Of a DNA stretch of 14,818 nt, positions 1 through 7,884 are shown in pieces. The DNA is taken from NCBI GenBank assembly GCA_003661105.1, contig QMVM01000021.1, positions 1-14,818 of the forward strand, written 5' to 3'. Under the pieces are notes generated by a model, which saw nothing but the letters and a program-made list of their open reading frames with translations, did no database searches and had not been told where the DNA came from. The stretch's first letter is position 1. The number at the start of each line of letters is the position of its first letter. This stretch comes from Methanosarcinales archaeon. Lineage in GTDB: Archaea; Halobacteriota; Methanosarcinia; Methanosarcinales; Methanogasteraceae. The translations under genes were made by a program, and so were the position numbers.

Positions 1-292
1 CAAGCCAGTCCTTTTCTTTTATAGGAACGAGTGAGATGAGTGTATCGAATTTCAGAGATAATGAAGATACTATATCACCGGTTCTTTCAATCTCGGTGCA
101 TGCATGGTCGAAATCCTCAAGGATAATAGCTATATCTATATCCGAGTCTTCTGTTTCTTCGCCCCCCGCATACGAGCCAAATAGTAGTATACTTTTAAGC
201 TGGCTTCCATATTTCTTTTCCAGTCCGCTCTTCAGTTCTTTGATGGTGTCTTTGATAGGCTCGGATGTCGGCGGTTTCCCGGGATATATTGG
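1..292 (-). pseudogene. MNT-type nucleotidyltransferase, partial, start apparently frameshifted
   Basis: Reading the minus strand from about 292 to the window edge gives an open frame with the minimal nucleotidyltransferase (MNT) core: ILLFGSYAGGEETEDSDID, i.e. the GSxAxG...SDID signature with the two metal-binding aspartates, followed by IAIILEDF. Such proteins are usually the antitoxin or AMP-transferring partner of a HEPN protein; a HEPN gene would lie beyond the left edge. The frame has an in-frame TGA at complement(293..295) and no ATG, GTG or TTG before the core. A GTG at complement(294..296), preceded by AGGTG with an 8-base spacer, would be a good start but lies one base out of frame and ends after about 33 codons. 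Skipping one C near ATCCGAG would join the two. The gene is therefore frameshifted, misassembled, or begun at a rare codon. The MNT fold is clear; the state of the gene is not. Confidence 0.7.
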
Positions 293-322
293 TCACTCTA
301 TAAGCACCTGCCCACACTTTTA

Positions 323-1702
323 TCATTTCTTGAAATACCTGCTCAAAAACGCAAGATCGACCGCGTCAGCGATCTCCCCCCCCTCAAGCACCGCATACCC
401 CTCGCGGGCTTCCTTGCGCAACTGTTTCCCAAGCGCGCGGGAATGAAGTTCGGACATAAGTAGGTCTTTTGCTGATCGGTACGTCCGGCAGAGATCGACA
501 ACATACCGACCGTCCTTGATGTACACATTAGAAAATGTATCTTCGTCCGCAAGCTTCATCTTGAACCGTTCTGCATGTTTCCGCATATACACAGGCGGAC
601 CAGCGTGTTTCCGAAGCGGCGGGAGCTTCCCGGATACAAGTTCGATTAACAGCACCACAGTATCTGTGGTCTCGCTCGCAGGCAGAACGGTTGCAGCACT
701 TCCGTGTACCGCAAATTCGTGCTCTGATAGCAGAGCGAGCACCGACTCTTGCATCTTGTATAGCTGCGGATATACGATGTCCTCGACCATATCAGGGATC
801 TCAAAGACGATTGCAAGCAGATCAGTTCCCCTCGCATCCATTGCCGCCACTATCTCCGGTTTATCTATGCGGGGGGCAGGTTCTGCAAAGAAGAATTCGA
901 TCGACGGCTCTGCCAGAAACCCGCGTGCCGCATCAACAAAGGCATAGAACTGGTCGAGCGAGAGCGCGGCTGCAACGTTGCGGTTCGGGTCGGTCGGATC
1001 GATCACGCAGAGCGGCTCCCAGACCCCACCGTAACCGATCCCGGCATCCGGAGAACGCTGGGACGTGCCATCACCTTCTGGCTCGATCAGCAGACCGTCC
1101 CTCCAGTCGCAGGCAGCATCGAGTACTCCCTGAAACGAGCCGTAATGGAGGACTAATAACTCGCAGAGGAGTCCTGAGAATCCGCACACCCGAAGTTCGG
1201 ATCCGTAAACGTTAGCACGCTTCATAAATTGCTTGAGCAGCAGCACATCATCCTCCAATCCGCCAATCTTAGATAAGATGTACTTATTGTGAAAAGGGGT
1301 TCGATCTACCGCTGATTTAAGTTCACTCGCGCTGGATAACCGGTAACACGGCACAAGATCGACCCGATAGCCCTCAAATCTGCCATGAACGTAAGGATGC
1401 TCTGCATACCGTATTTCATAACTGTCTGAACGCTCTGCTACTGATTTTGCGATACGTAACCCCTCGTCCTCCAGCTCATCTCTATTTAACGTGGTCGGGA
1501 ACATCAGGAAGAGGTCCAGATCATGTTCTCCGGAGATCCACGTATTTCGTGCCGCAGATCCGACCAATTCGCAGGGCACACCCTCTTCCTCGACATATCC
1601 AGCAATCCTGCGTGCGAGTTTCGCAAGTTCATCGCGCTCTACGGGAGTGGGTTTGATCCTGTCAAGGACGGTAGCAAGGATTGTCCGGATTTCACTTTGC
1701 AT
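323..1702 (-). CDS. cca: CCA-adding enzyme (archaeal class I tRNA nucleotidyltransferase)
   Basis: This 459-residue protein adds or repairs the 3' CCA tail of tRNAs from CTP and ATP without a nucleic-acid template. The N-terminal nucleotidyltransferase core is evident: VGSAARNTWISGEHDLDLF at residues 47-65 carries the GS motif and the first two catalytic aspartates, D61 and D63; D115 in GYRVDLVPCY matches the third. The next part (HNKYILSKI... through the LLKQFMKRANVYGSELRVCGF helices) fits the central helical domain of archaeal CCA enzymes, and the length is close to the usual 440-460. The ATG at 1702 is preceded by GGTG about 7 bases upstream. The gene lies upstream of the MNT-like gene on the same strand with a short gap, so the two may be co-transcribed. 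Identification is firm. Confidence 0.95.
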   Translation of the reverse strand: MQSEIRTILATVLDRIKPTPVERDELAKLARRIAGYVEEEGVPCELVGSAARNTWISGEHDLDLFLMFPTTLNRDELEDEGLRIAKSVAERSDSYEIRYAEHPYVHGRFEGYRVDLVPCYRLSSASELKSAVDRTPFHNKYILSKIGGLEDDVLLLKQFMKRANVYGSELRVCGFSGLLCELLVLHYGSFQGVLDAACDWRDGLLIEPEGDGTSQRSPDAGIGYGGVWEPLCVIDPTDPNRNVAAALSLDQFYAFVDAARGFLAEPSIEFFFAEPAPRIDKPEIVAAMDARGTDLLAIVFEIPDMVEDIVYPQLYKMQESVLALLSEHEFAVHGSAATVLPASETTDTVVLLIELVSGKLPPLRKHAGPPVYMRKHAERFKMKLADEDTFSNVYIKDGRYVVDLCRTYRSAKDLLMSELHSRALGKQLRKEAREGYAVLEGGEIADAVDLAFLSRYFKK

Positions 1703-1838
1703 GATTTTGCACCATTCCCATACGTTGTTATGGGTCTCATTGGTGTTTATTATTCTTTAATGCTTCATCACGATGGAACAGAGGCACCTCTTGTATTGGT
1801 CGGATTTATTGTAACTCCAGTCAACACTCGCCTGTAAC

Positions 1839-2621
1839 ATGAAAAAAACTGTAGGGACTCACCACCGGATCGCGGTCGTCTCTATGATTATGATCGCGCT
1901 TGGCGAACTGCTCATATTCACAGGAAATGTCACTCTTGGCGTGACGGTTCACATCCTCAATCTGCAGATGATCATCGTCTCGATGTTCATAAAAGGCGGA
2001 GAAACCGATCAGATAGTGCTGGACAAGCAGATTCTTCAAGCATTGCTGCTGTTGTTACAACTCAGGATCATCAATATCGTGATGCCATTTTTCTTCACGA
2101 TGACGCTGTACTGGTATCCATTAATCTACAGCCCATTGTTCATATCGATTTACCTGATTCTAAGGTATCAGAATGCGTCATTTGATGATATCGGGATGGA
2201 TATGAGGAATTTGTATCGTTACATCCCTCTCGCACTGATTATTGGTGCAATACTGGCATGGGTCGAGTACCAGATCATCCATCCCGAACCGCTGATACCG
2301 AAACTTGGAATCGCAGACATGTTGACGCTTGTAATCATCATGTTCGTATTCGTGGGGCTGGTTGAGGAACTGATCTTCAGATCGATACTCCAGACGAAAC
2401 TTCAGCAATCGGTAGGGGCATGTAACGGGCTTCTTATGACAAGTGTCTTATTCGGAGTAATGCATTCCGGCTATGGCTCGGTGTATGAACTGTTGTTCGC
2501 AACTGCCGCAGGGCTTATCATAGGATATTTATACCAGAAAACAGGAAGTCTGCCGTTTGTAACGGCGATACACGGCATGGTCAATGTTCTTCTCTTCGGA
2601 TTGCTACCCCATACACTATAG
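1839..2621 (+). CDS. CPBP family intramembrane metalloprotease (CAAX protease/Abi type)
   Basis: A 260-residue, very hydrophobic protein with about seven or eight predicted membrane segments. The C-terminal half carries all three CPBP (Rce1-like, Abi) motifs: EELIFR with E176, E177 and R181; FGVMH with F205 and H209; and HGMVN with H245 and N249. In this family these residues form the intramembrane metal-dependent protease site. Archaeal substrates are mostly unknown; relatives process prenylated proteins in eukaryotes and take part in bacteriocin maturation or immunity in bacteria. The N-terminal 110 residues are poorly conserved membrane helices. The start has no Shine-Dalgarno sequence and a weak A/T-rich element (GATTTATTG, about 1802-1810) lies about 30 bases upstream, so the mRNA may be leaderless. 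It is divergent from cca and stands alone. Confidence 0.88.
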   Translation: MKKTVGTHHRIAVVSMIMIALGELLIFTGNVTLGVTVHILNLQMIIVSMFIKGGETDQIVLDKQILQALLLLLQLRIINIVMPFFFTMTLYWYPLIYSPLFISIYLILRYQNASFDDIGMDMRNLYRYIPLALIIGAILAWVEYQIIHPEPLIPKLGIADMLTLVIIMFVFVGLVEELIFRSILQTKLQQSVGACNGLLMTSVLFGVMHSGYGSVYELLFATAAGLIIGYLYQKTGSLPFVTAIHGMVNVLLFGLLPHTL

Positions 2622-2673
2622 TACTTAATAGATAGATGTGCGGCGGAAAACCCCGCTATTTATAACTGGGGTG

Positions 2674-2904
2674 TCACAGCACCTTAAACGCAACAATCGC
2701 CGCGAAAACCACGAGCAGCGGGGTATTGCAGATCTCAAGCGTGTTTGATGCCCACTTGTTCCACCACTTCGATTCAACAAGGACTTCAGCCATGGATAAC
2801 GATATGATCAAGGAGATCGTTGCAAGCATCCCGCCTATCACTACCTGCTCGACTGAAGATGTGTTCTGCGCGTTTACAAGGGTGGTTACTGTTAGCATGA
2901 TCAT
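2674..2904 (-). CDS. small two-helix membrane protein, unknown function
   Basis: A 76-residue protein that I do not recognise. Two hydrophobic stretches, about residues 20-43 (VVIGGMLATISLIISLSMAE) and 62-76 (PLLVVFAAIVAFKVL), flank a polar, tryptophan-rich loop (ESKWWNKWASNTLEICNT), which is a plausible helical hairpin in the membrane. Codon use resembles the neighbouring genes, and the opposite strand has no convincing gene. It is transcribed away from the DUF58 operon across a 135-base gap; CTTAATAGG on the minus strand near 2945-2954 could be its TATA element. The Shine-Dalgarno match (GTGA) is weak. It may be a membrane partner of the divergent operon, but that rests only on position. 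Confidence 0.6.
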   Translation of the reverse strand: MIMLTVTTLVNAQNTSSVEQVVIGGMLATISLIISLSMAEVLVESKWWNKWASNTLEICNTPLLVVFAAIVAFKVL

Positions 2905-3004
2905 TTGTCACTTTCGTGTGACTTTAGTTCTACTCGTTCTTCAACCTATTAAGACTGGTGATGCAGAGATCAAATCCGACAGTCAGCATGCAAATGCAAC
3001 AATC

Positions 3005-3014
3005 ATATTTATAC
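3005..3014 (+). promoter_or_regulatory. TATA box of the DUF58 operon (near-leaderless transcript)
   Basis: ATATTTATAC is centred about 30 bases before the ATG at 3040. Archaeal transcription usually starts about 25 bases after the TATA box, which puts the mRNA start within a few bases of the ATG. No Shine-Dalgarno sequence precedes that ATG, which fits a leaderless or nearly leaderless message. Confidence 0.55.
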
Positions 3015-3039
3015 ACCCGCGGTCACATAATAAGTCACG

Positions 3040-3897
3040 ATGATCGATACCGAGTTCTTCAACCAACTGAATCGATTCTCGCTCATGGTGCGCAAGCGTG
3101 TATCAAGCGTGTACGCGGGCAGCAGGCGGGCCGTGTTACAGGGGAAGGGAATCGAGATCGTAGGGTATCGCGAGTATATTCCCGGTGATGATGTCCGGAC
3201 CATCGACTGGCGGGTGTATGGGCGGACCGAGAAACTCTACATCCGCAAATTCGAGGAAGAGAAGAATATAACAACACACATACTCCTTGATTCGAGCATG
3301 AGCATGGATTATTCGAGCAATGGGATGACAAAGTTTGACTATGCCGCGATGCTTGCGTGCGGATTCGGTTACATGGTGACAAGAGAGAACGAGAAGTTCG
3401 CAATATCGACGTTTGGAGAGAATATCGATATCACGCCTCCGAAACGAGGGCGCGGGTACCTGCTTCATACGATCGACAGACTGAACCAGACACCGTTGGA
3501 AGGTGAAACGAAATTCGACCACTGCACCCAGCAGTACGGAAAGATGATACGATCAAAATCGCTTGTCATAGTCATATCAGACTTCTTAACAGATCTCGAC
3601 TCGATACGTGCCGGATTATACCGGCTTGCACCGAATGATCTAATCGTGATCTCGATCTTCGATCCTGCCGAACATGACCTTACCATCGCAGGAGACGTGA
3701 AATTGCATGATATGGAGACGAATACGGTCAGAAAGACCTACATCAGTCCGAAGATGAAAGAAGAGTACAGAAAGCTGCTTGACGATCATTTTGAAGGAGT
3801 ACGATCGACCTGCATGCACATCGGGGCAGATTACTTATCTTTCGGGACGAACGTTCCGATATTTGATGCGTTCTTTGAGGCAGTGAGGGCGAAATAG
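3040..3897 (+). CDS. DUF58 domain protein (VWA-like fold)
   Basis: This 285-residue protein has the hallmark DUF58 segment at residues 35-75: GKGIEIVGYREYIPGDD, then VRTIDWRVYGRTEKLYIRKF. A von Willebrand A-like domain follows with the MIDAS motif DSSMS (D84, S86, S88). There is no signal peptide or membrane segment, so it is probably cytoplasmic or peripheral. DUF58 proteins are usually encoded with a MoxR AAA+ ATPase and membrane VWA proteins of the BatA type and are thought to act as adaptors in chaperone-like assembly or maturation at the membrane. Here it is first in an operon with a BatA-like gene 28 bases downstream; no MoxR gene is in the window. The family call is firm, the cellular role unknown. 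Confidence 0.92.
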   Translation: MIDTEFFNQLNRFSLMVRKRVSSVYAGSRRAVLQGKGIEIVGYREYIPGDDVRTIDWRVYGRTEKLYIRKFEEEKNITTHILLDSSMSMDYSSNGMTKFDYAAMLACGFGYMVTRENEKFAISTFGENIDITPPKRGRGYLLHTIDRLNQTPLEGETKFDHCTQQYGKMIRSKSLVIVISDFLTDLDSIRAGLYRLAPNDLIVISIFDPAEHDLTIAGDVKLHDMETNTVRKTYISPKMKEEYRKLLDDHFEGVRSTCMHIGADYLSFGTNVPIFDAFFEAVRAK

Positions 3898-3925
3898 GAT
3901 AAATAAGGGATATGGGGAGATTGGG

Positions 3926-5764
3926 ATGGCATTTGCAAATCCACTGGCACTTCTTGGCTTTTTGAGTCTTATACCGATTGTAATCCTGTATCTGATCAAA
4001 CCAAAGCCCCGTGATATAAAGATCCCGTCGCTGATGTTTATCCTGGATGCGGAGCGAAAAGAGCATCGATACGAGACGATGCTCAGGAAGATCATCAGGG
4101 ATCCGCTGATGCTCATGCAACTGCTCTTCCTGATCCTGCTGACGCTTGCGATGGCGGCTCCATTCTACACTGCAAACGAGACCGTGCGCGCTGACCACAC
4201 TGTGATTATCATCGACGCATCCGCATCGATGCAGGCAGAGAACCCGAGCAGGTTCGATCGTGCAAAGGATGCCGCAGAGAAGTTCGTCAGCGGAAGGACG
4301 AGTATCATCATGGCAAAGAATATCCCGGTCGTTGTGCTCCAGCGCGGGGGCAGATCAGGTGCGAAGGATACGCTGAACCGTCTTGCACCGGCTGCTACCA
4401 CTGCAAGCATTGGGGATGCGATCCTCCTTGCGACTAACATGATCGAAGACGAGAAGGGGGCAATCGTTGTGATCTCTGACTTCTCGAATACTGATAGCGA
4501 CTCGATAGCCGCCGCAAAGATGCTTGCGAATGCGGATGGCATCGATGTGACCTACAAGCAGGTCGGAAATGATGCCGAAAACATCGGGATCACGTATGGC
4601 AAACTGGAGCGGAAGGGGAATTCGTACGAATATATTTGCAATATCAAAAATTACATGGATGATAAAAAAACGGTACCGATCGAGATATTCCGAAACGGCA
4701 AAAAGACCCTCACGGATAGCGTAACCGTGCCCGCTTACTCAAGCGAACTCTTCGCACTCACCGATGTTAAGCCGGGTGCCACGGAAGTCTCCATAAAACA
4801 GAAGGACTCGCTTGAGGTCGATAACCGTGCCTACATCGCAATTCCCGCGGTAGATAAACGGAAGATTCTCGTTGTAAGCGAGACTAAAAATCCTCCTGCG
4901 AAGATTGCGCTTAATTCGCTTCCCGATACCGAATGTTCAATCGCAAAACCACCGGTTCTCCCGTCTTTCGATGACTATGATCTCGTCGTGATTGGAAACA
5001 TCACAAAGACTTCGCTTCTTCCGGGGACTTTTGAGGATCTTGCGTCGTTTGTGCAGTCCGGTGGAAGTCTCGTGATCCTTGCATCAAGCGACCTCGGTGA
5101 GATCGAGACTGAAGGACTGCTGCCTGTGCAGATATCCGAAAAAGCAGGGGCTGCCGCGCCGGAAACAAGTATGCCCACTGAATTCACAAAGGATATCGCA
5201 TTCGAGGACGTTTCAGTCATCACGCATCTCATATCCGAGCCAGCCGATGGCGCGATCGTGACCGTGATCACAGACGACGACTCTCCAATGCTTGCATACC
5301 AGAAACACGGGTCTGGCACTGTATTTTATTCGGGATTTGGCGAAGGCGACTCGACATGGAACGATTTCCATACGAGAGTCGATTATCCAATATTCTGGAG
5401 GCAGATTGTGGACTGGATGAGCGGGGTTCATGGAATAGAGGAATATAATGTCAGAACAGGGCGGATGATGTCGCTTGGTGAGGTGCAGAAGGTAACCACG
5501 CCTTCCGGTAAGGTGGAGACTGATAACCTGCTCTTTGACGAGGTCGGCGGGTATCAGGTCAGAGATGATGACATTGCTGCGAATCTGTACGACGCTCTGG
5601 AGTCTGATCTCTCAATCCATCCGATGTCGGAGGAGGTGCGTACACTGACGCCTGATCTTGTCAAAGCAGATGTCGAAAAGGAGTTGTGGACTTACCTGAT
5701 CATTCTTGTGATGTTTATTGCCGGCTTCGAGCTGTATTATCTCCGGGCGAGAGGCGAGTTATGA
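3926..5764 (+). CDS. BatA-like membrane protein with VWA domain and glutamine amidotransferase-like region
   Basis: A 612-residue protein. It begins with the aerotolerance-regulator N-terminal module: a membrane helix at about 7-24 (NPLALLGFLSLIPIVILYL), the basic IKPKPRDIKIPSL segment, and a second helix at about 62-80. A VWA domain follows from about 92 with an intact MIDAS motif DASAS (D97, S99, S101). The middle and C-terminal parts (about 310-500) resemble the class I glutamine amidotransferase-like fold seen in large BatA relatives (DLVVIGNI, FVQSGGSLVILASSD, GSGTVFYSGFGEGDSTW), without a visible catalytic Cys. A final membrane helix lies at about 588-606 with a short basic tail. The bulk of the protein is probably displayed at the membrane. 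GGGGAG upstream of the ATG can serve as ribosome binding site. It is the second gene of the DUF58 operon. Confidence 0.88.
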   Translation: MAFANPLALLGFLSLIPIVILYLIKPKPRDIKIPSLMFILDAERKEHRYETMLRKIIRDPLMLMQLLFLILLTLAMAAPFYTANETVRADHTVIIIDASASMQAENPSRFDRAKDAAEKFVSGRTSIIMAKNIPVVVLQRGGRSGAKDTLNRLAPAATTASIGDAILLATNMIEDEKGAIVVISDFSNTDSDSIAAAKMLANADGIDVTYKQVGNDAENIGITYGKLERKGNSYEYICNIKNYMDDKKTVPIEIFRNGKKTLTDSVTVPAYSSELFALTDVKPGATEVSIKQKDSLEVDNRAYIAIPAVDKRKILVVSETKNPPAKIALNSLPDTECSIAKPPVLPSFDDYDLVVIGNITKTSLLPGTFEDLASFVQSGGSLVILASSDLGEIETEGLLPVQISEKAGAAAPETSMPTEFTKDIAFEDVSVITHLISEPADGAIVTVITDDDSPMLAYQKHGSGTVFYSGFGEGDSTWNDFHTRVDYPIFWRQIVDWMSGVHGIEEYNVRTGRMMSLGEVQKVTTPSGKVETDNLLFDEVGGYQVRDDDIAANLYDALESDLSIHPMSEEVRTLTPDLVKADVEKELWTYLIILVMFIAGFELYYLRARGEL

Positions 5765-5765
5765 G

Positions 5766-6452
5766 ATGGCAGATGGCGGAATCGAGGATAAACGGAAGAT
5801 TATCGATGAATACAACATTAAAGCCACAGAAGAGATAGTAAAGGCAGTTGGAGATATCGCAAGGAGTGAGGAGGGTCTTGTATTATGCCTGATTCCAAAA
5901 AGGTTGAAGGATGGATACAAGAGGATGTACATGGATCGGGTGAAAAAGGAGACCCTGGAAGTGGAGAGAGACATCCTGAATATAGCAGAGAGCGTGGTAC
6001 GCAAGGAAAATGAGATCTCGGATTATGTGGAGGATATCAGTGACGCAGCAAAGAAGGTTGTGAGGGCAATGCTCCTCTTTCTATCCCGGAATGATTTCGA
6101 TCGGGCGTATAACGAAGAGATGGAGGGTGTGGCTCTGAAAGGTGTCAGGGTGAATGTGAGATTTTATCTGAAACTTTTGAGGGCATCCGGAACTAGCTAT
6201 GAGGAACTGGTCAGAGACGGATTTGATGCAGAAGAGTACTATGATTCGCTGGAAACTATTTCAAGGACCAACTGGCTGGTCTTGATGAGATCGAAGGATG
6301 TAATACGTGAAAATTCCCTCGAATACCGGGTATTGCAGGGTACTGTTGTGTATATAAGATCGATGCACGAGAACGAGGTAAGGAGATTCTTTGCTGACGA
6401 GTTGGATGAATCTAAGGAAATTCAATGCTGTATCCGGGCGCATCCGACATAA
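5766..6452 (+). CDS. unknown helical protein, third gene of the DUF58/VWA operon
   Basis: A 228-residue, highly charged, mostly helical soluble protein that I do not recognise. The ATG at 5766 is preferred: it comes one base after the stop of the VWA gene, and earlier in-frame starts would lie inside that gene; GGCGAG just upstream may be the ribosome binding site. Residues 55-105 (YMDRVKKETLEVERDI through DISDAAKKVVRAMLLFL) look like long amphipathic helices, possibly a short coiled coil. No signal peptide, membrane segment, cysteine cluster or nucleotide-binding loop is visible. Tight coupling to the BatA-like gene suggests a common task with the DUF58/VWA proteins. Because no MoxR gene is present here, an accessory or regulatory role is possible, but that is speculation. 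Confidence 0.75.
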   Translation: MADGGIEDKRKIIDEYNIKATEEIVKAVGDIARSEEGLVLCLIPKRLKDGYKRMYMDRVKKETLEVERDILNIAESVVRKENEISDYVEDISDAAKKVVRAMLLFLSRNDFDRAYNEEMEGVALKGVRVNVRFYLKLLRASGTSYEELVRDGFDAEEYYDSLETISRTNWLVLMRSKDVIRENSLEYRVLQGTVVYIRSMHENEVRRFFADELDESKEIQCCIRAHPT

Positions 6453-6457
6453 GGGAC

Positions 6458-6488
6458 CGTCACAAACCCAAATAGTGGTATTGTGACG
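6458..6488. terminator. 8-bp perfect inverted repeat between operon end and cyclophilin
   Basis: CGTCACAA (6458-6465) and TTGTGACG (6481-6488) form a perfect 8-bp stem with a 15-base loop, six bases after the stop codon of the preceding gene. It could be an RNA hairpin ending the DUF58 operon, or a dimeric operator upstream of the cyclophilin. No T-rich tract follows directly, so a classical terminator is uncertain. Confidence 0.4.
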
Positions 6489-6569
6489 CGGACACTATGT
6501 GACCTGACCGCCTCAACAGAAACTCTTAACTAAAACCTCATGACATTACCACATCAAGAGGTTACAGCC

Positions 6570-6989
6570 ATGAAGAAAGCAATTATCGAGACCAAAAAGG
6601 GCGAGATCGTCCTCGAACTATTCGAAGACGACGCACCGAACACCGTAGCGAACTTTGAGAAACTGATCAACAAGGGGTTCTACAACGGGCTTAAGTTCCA
6701 CCGGGTCATCCCGAACTTTATGATACAGGGCGGATGTCCGAAAGGCGACGGCACAGGTGGACCCGGATACAGCATAAAATGCGAGATAAACCCGCGAAAG
6801 CATGCGAAAGGCGCGCTCTCGATGGCACACGCCGGAAAGAACACAGGCGGCAGCCAGTTCTTTATCACGCACTCGCCGCAGCCTCATCTTGACGGAGTGC
6901 ACACGGTCTTTGGCCAGGTGGTCGAGGGCATGAATGTTGTGAACAAGATCAAGCAGGGCGATGTTATGACGCAGGTGAGGGTGGTTTGA
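6570..6989 (+). CDS. cyclophilin-type peptidyl-prolyl cis-trans isomerase
   Basis: A 139-residue cytoplasmic cyclophilin that speeds cis-trans isomerisation of prolyl bonds during protein folding. Signature motifs: FHRVIPNFMIQGG at 43-55 with catalytic R45 plus F50 and Q53; GGSQFFIT at 93-100; HLDGVHTVFGQV at 106-117. The position of the cyclosporin-contacting tryptophan of human CypA is a histidine here (H106), as in many prokaryotic forms. The ATG at 6570 is chosen over the in-frame one at 6540 because GAGGT lies 7 bases before it and the protein then begins MKKAIIETKKG, as small cyclophilins do. There is no signal peptide. A decayed duplicate of its 3' end lies at 8060-8170. Confidence 0.93.
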   Translation: MKKAIIETKKGEIVLELFEDDAPNTVANFEKLINKGFYNGLKFHRVIPNFMIQGGCPKGDGTGGPGYSIKCEINPRKHAKGALSMAHAGKNTGGSQFFITHSPQPHLDGVHTVFGQVVEGMNVVNKIKQGDVMTQVRVV

Positions 6990-7003
6990 GGGGTGAAAGC
7001 CCC
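6990..7003 (+). terminator. short GC hairpin after the cyclophilin stop
   Basis: GGGG-TGAAAG-CCCC begins at the base after the cyclophilin stop codon, and a T-rich stretch (CATCTTTTC) follows about 14 bases later. The 26-base gap separates two convergent genes, so some transcription end signal is expected. The stem is only 4 bp and thus weak. Confidence 0.3.
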
Positions 7004-7015
7004 CGCCACTACCAT

Positions 7016-7831
7016 TCATCTTTTCTGCAGATCTCCCTCAGTCTCGTGATAAATTATGCTGCCGCAGTGCTTGCAGTGTGTGGCATCGATATCATGCTGA
7101 CTGAGGCCGCATTTCTTACACGTTATACTTCTTTTTTTGGAAGTCGAAAGCATAAACTCCTTTATCAATAAACCCAACTGCCAGGGTACCAAAACAATGC
7201 TGACAAGTATCATAAGAACGGTTATAAGGCGTCCAATAGGGGTTACAGGAACAATATCTCCAAATCCAACCGTAGTAAGTGTTACTATCGAAAAATAGAT
7301 CGCAGAACCCAGATCACTAATGTCCGGATTCGCAACACACTCAACTTCATAGATAAAGGATGAAAATACAAAGATGATCGAGATAATTGTAAATATAATT
7401 TTTATAATTCTTATTTCATGCATCTTCAAATCTTCAGACAGAAACGCACCAGTATCTACAAATCTCATAAACCTGAAGATACGAAATACCCTGAAGATGC
7501 GCACAAACCGGAGGTCAAGGAACGTTACGAATGTGGGTATTATCGCAACGAGGTCTATTATGCTGTAGACTTCAAGAACGTGTTTTATCTTTTTTTCGGA
7601 AACCCAGAACCGTAGGATATACTCCAGTATAAATATAGAGACTGTGACAACCTCGATAGTCCAGAAAAGACTGGGATTTGCGTCGTGGAAATAACTCTCT
7701 GTGATGAAGACGAGTACTGTAAAAAGATTGAGACATATTATGAATAAATCGATAAACCTACCTGTAAATGTCGTGGTGTCGTTGAGATAGAATGCGACCT
7801 CTTCTTTGACGGTTCCACGTTGGGGGTGCAT
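7016..7831 (-). CDS. voltage-gated-type potassium channel with C-terminal zinc ribbon
   Basis: A 271-residue six-helix channel starting at MHPQRGTVKE. S1 (about 26-45), S2 (57-76) and S3 (88-104) precede an S4 with arginines every third residue (R108, R111, R114, R117, R120, R123), the signature of a voltage sensor. S5 (about 143-161), the selectivity filter TVGFGD (187-192) and S6 (201-223) form a K+-selective pore. The tail holds C238-x2-C241...C253-x2-C256, a rubredoxin-like zinc ribbon in the cytoplasm, possibly a gating or assembly domain. The frame is open 58 codons further upstream, but that part does not look like protein and overlaps methyltransferase remnants; a TATA-like box about 28 bases before the ATG at 7831 supports this start as leaderless. 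Whether the channel is truly voltage-gated is not shown by sequence. Confidence 0.92.
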   Translation of the reverse strand: MHPQRGTVKEEVAFYLNDTTTFTGRFIDLFIICLNLFTVLVFITESYFHDANPSLFWTIEVVTVSIFILEYILRFWVSEKKIKHVLEVYSIIDLVAIIPTFVTFLDLRFVRIFRVFRIFRFMRFVDTGAFLSEDLKMHEIRIIKIIFTIISIIFVFSSFIYEVECVANPDISDLGSAIYFSIVTLTTVGFGDIVPVTPIGRLITVLMILVSIVLVPWQLGLLIKEFMLSTSKKRSITCKKCGLSQHDIDATHCKHCGSIIYHETEGDLQKR

Positions 7832-7853
7832 AAAATAAATATTGGTCGATATG

Positions 7854-7864
7854 TTAATATAAAC
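7854..7864 (-). promoter_or_regulatory. TATA box of the potassium channel gene
   Basis: On the minus strand GTTTATATTAA is centred about 28 bases upstream of the ATG at 7831, so transcription would begin at or next to the start codon. No Shine-Dalgarno sequence is present. The box also argues against the longer open frame, which begins upstream of it. Confidence 0.6.
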
Positions 7865-7884
7865 TCGCCTGAAATAGTATAAGC

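Noticed and set aside
691..1215. Long open frame on the plus strand within the CCA-adding enzyme gene.
   Set aside because: It lies antisense to a clearly conserved gene, is rich in Arg, Pro and Ser as shadow frames are, and has no recognisable motif.
2646..2672. ACCCC/GGGGT arms around TATTTATA after the CPBP gene as terminator or promoter.
   Set aside because: The stem is only 5 bp with a 13-base loop, and the TATA-like element would drive transcription into the ends of the neighbouring genes.
3083..3522. Antisense open frames of about 106-128 codons inside the DUF58 gene.
   Set aside because: They are shadows of a strongly conserved coding sequence; the products are Cys/His/Ser-rich without domain features.
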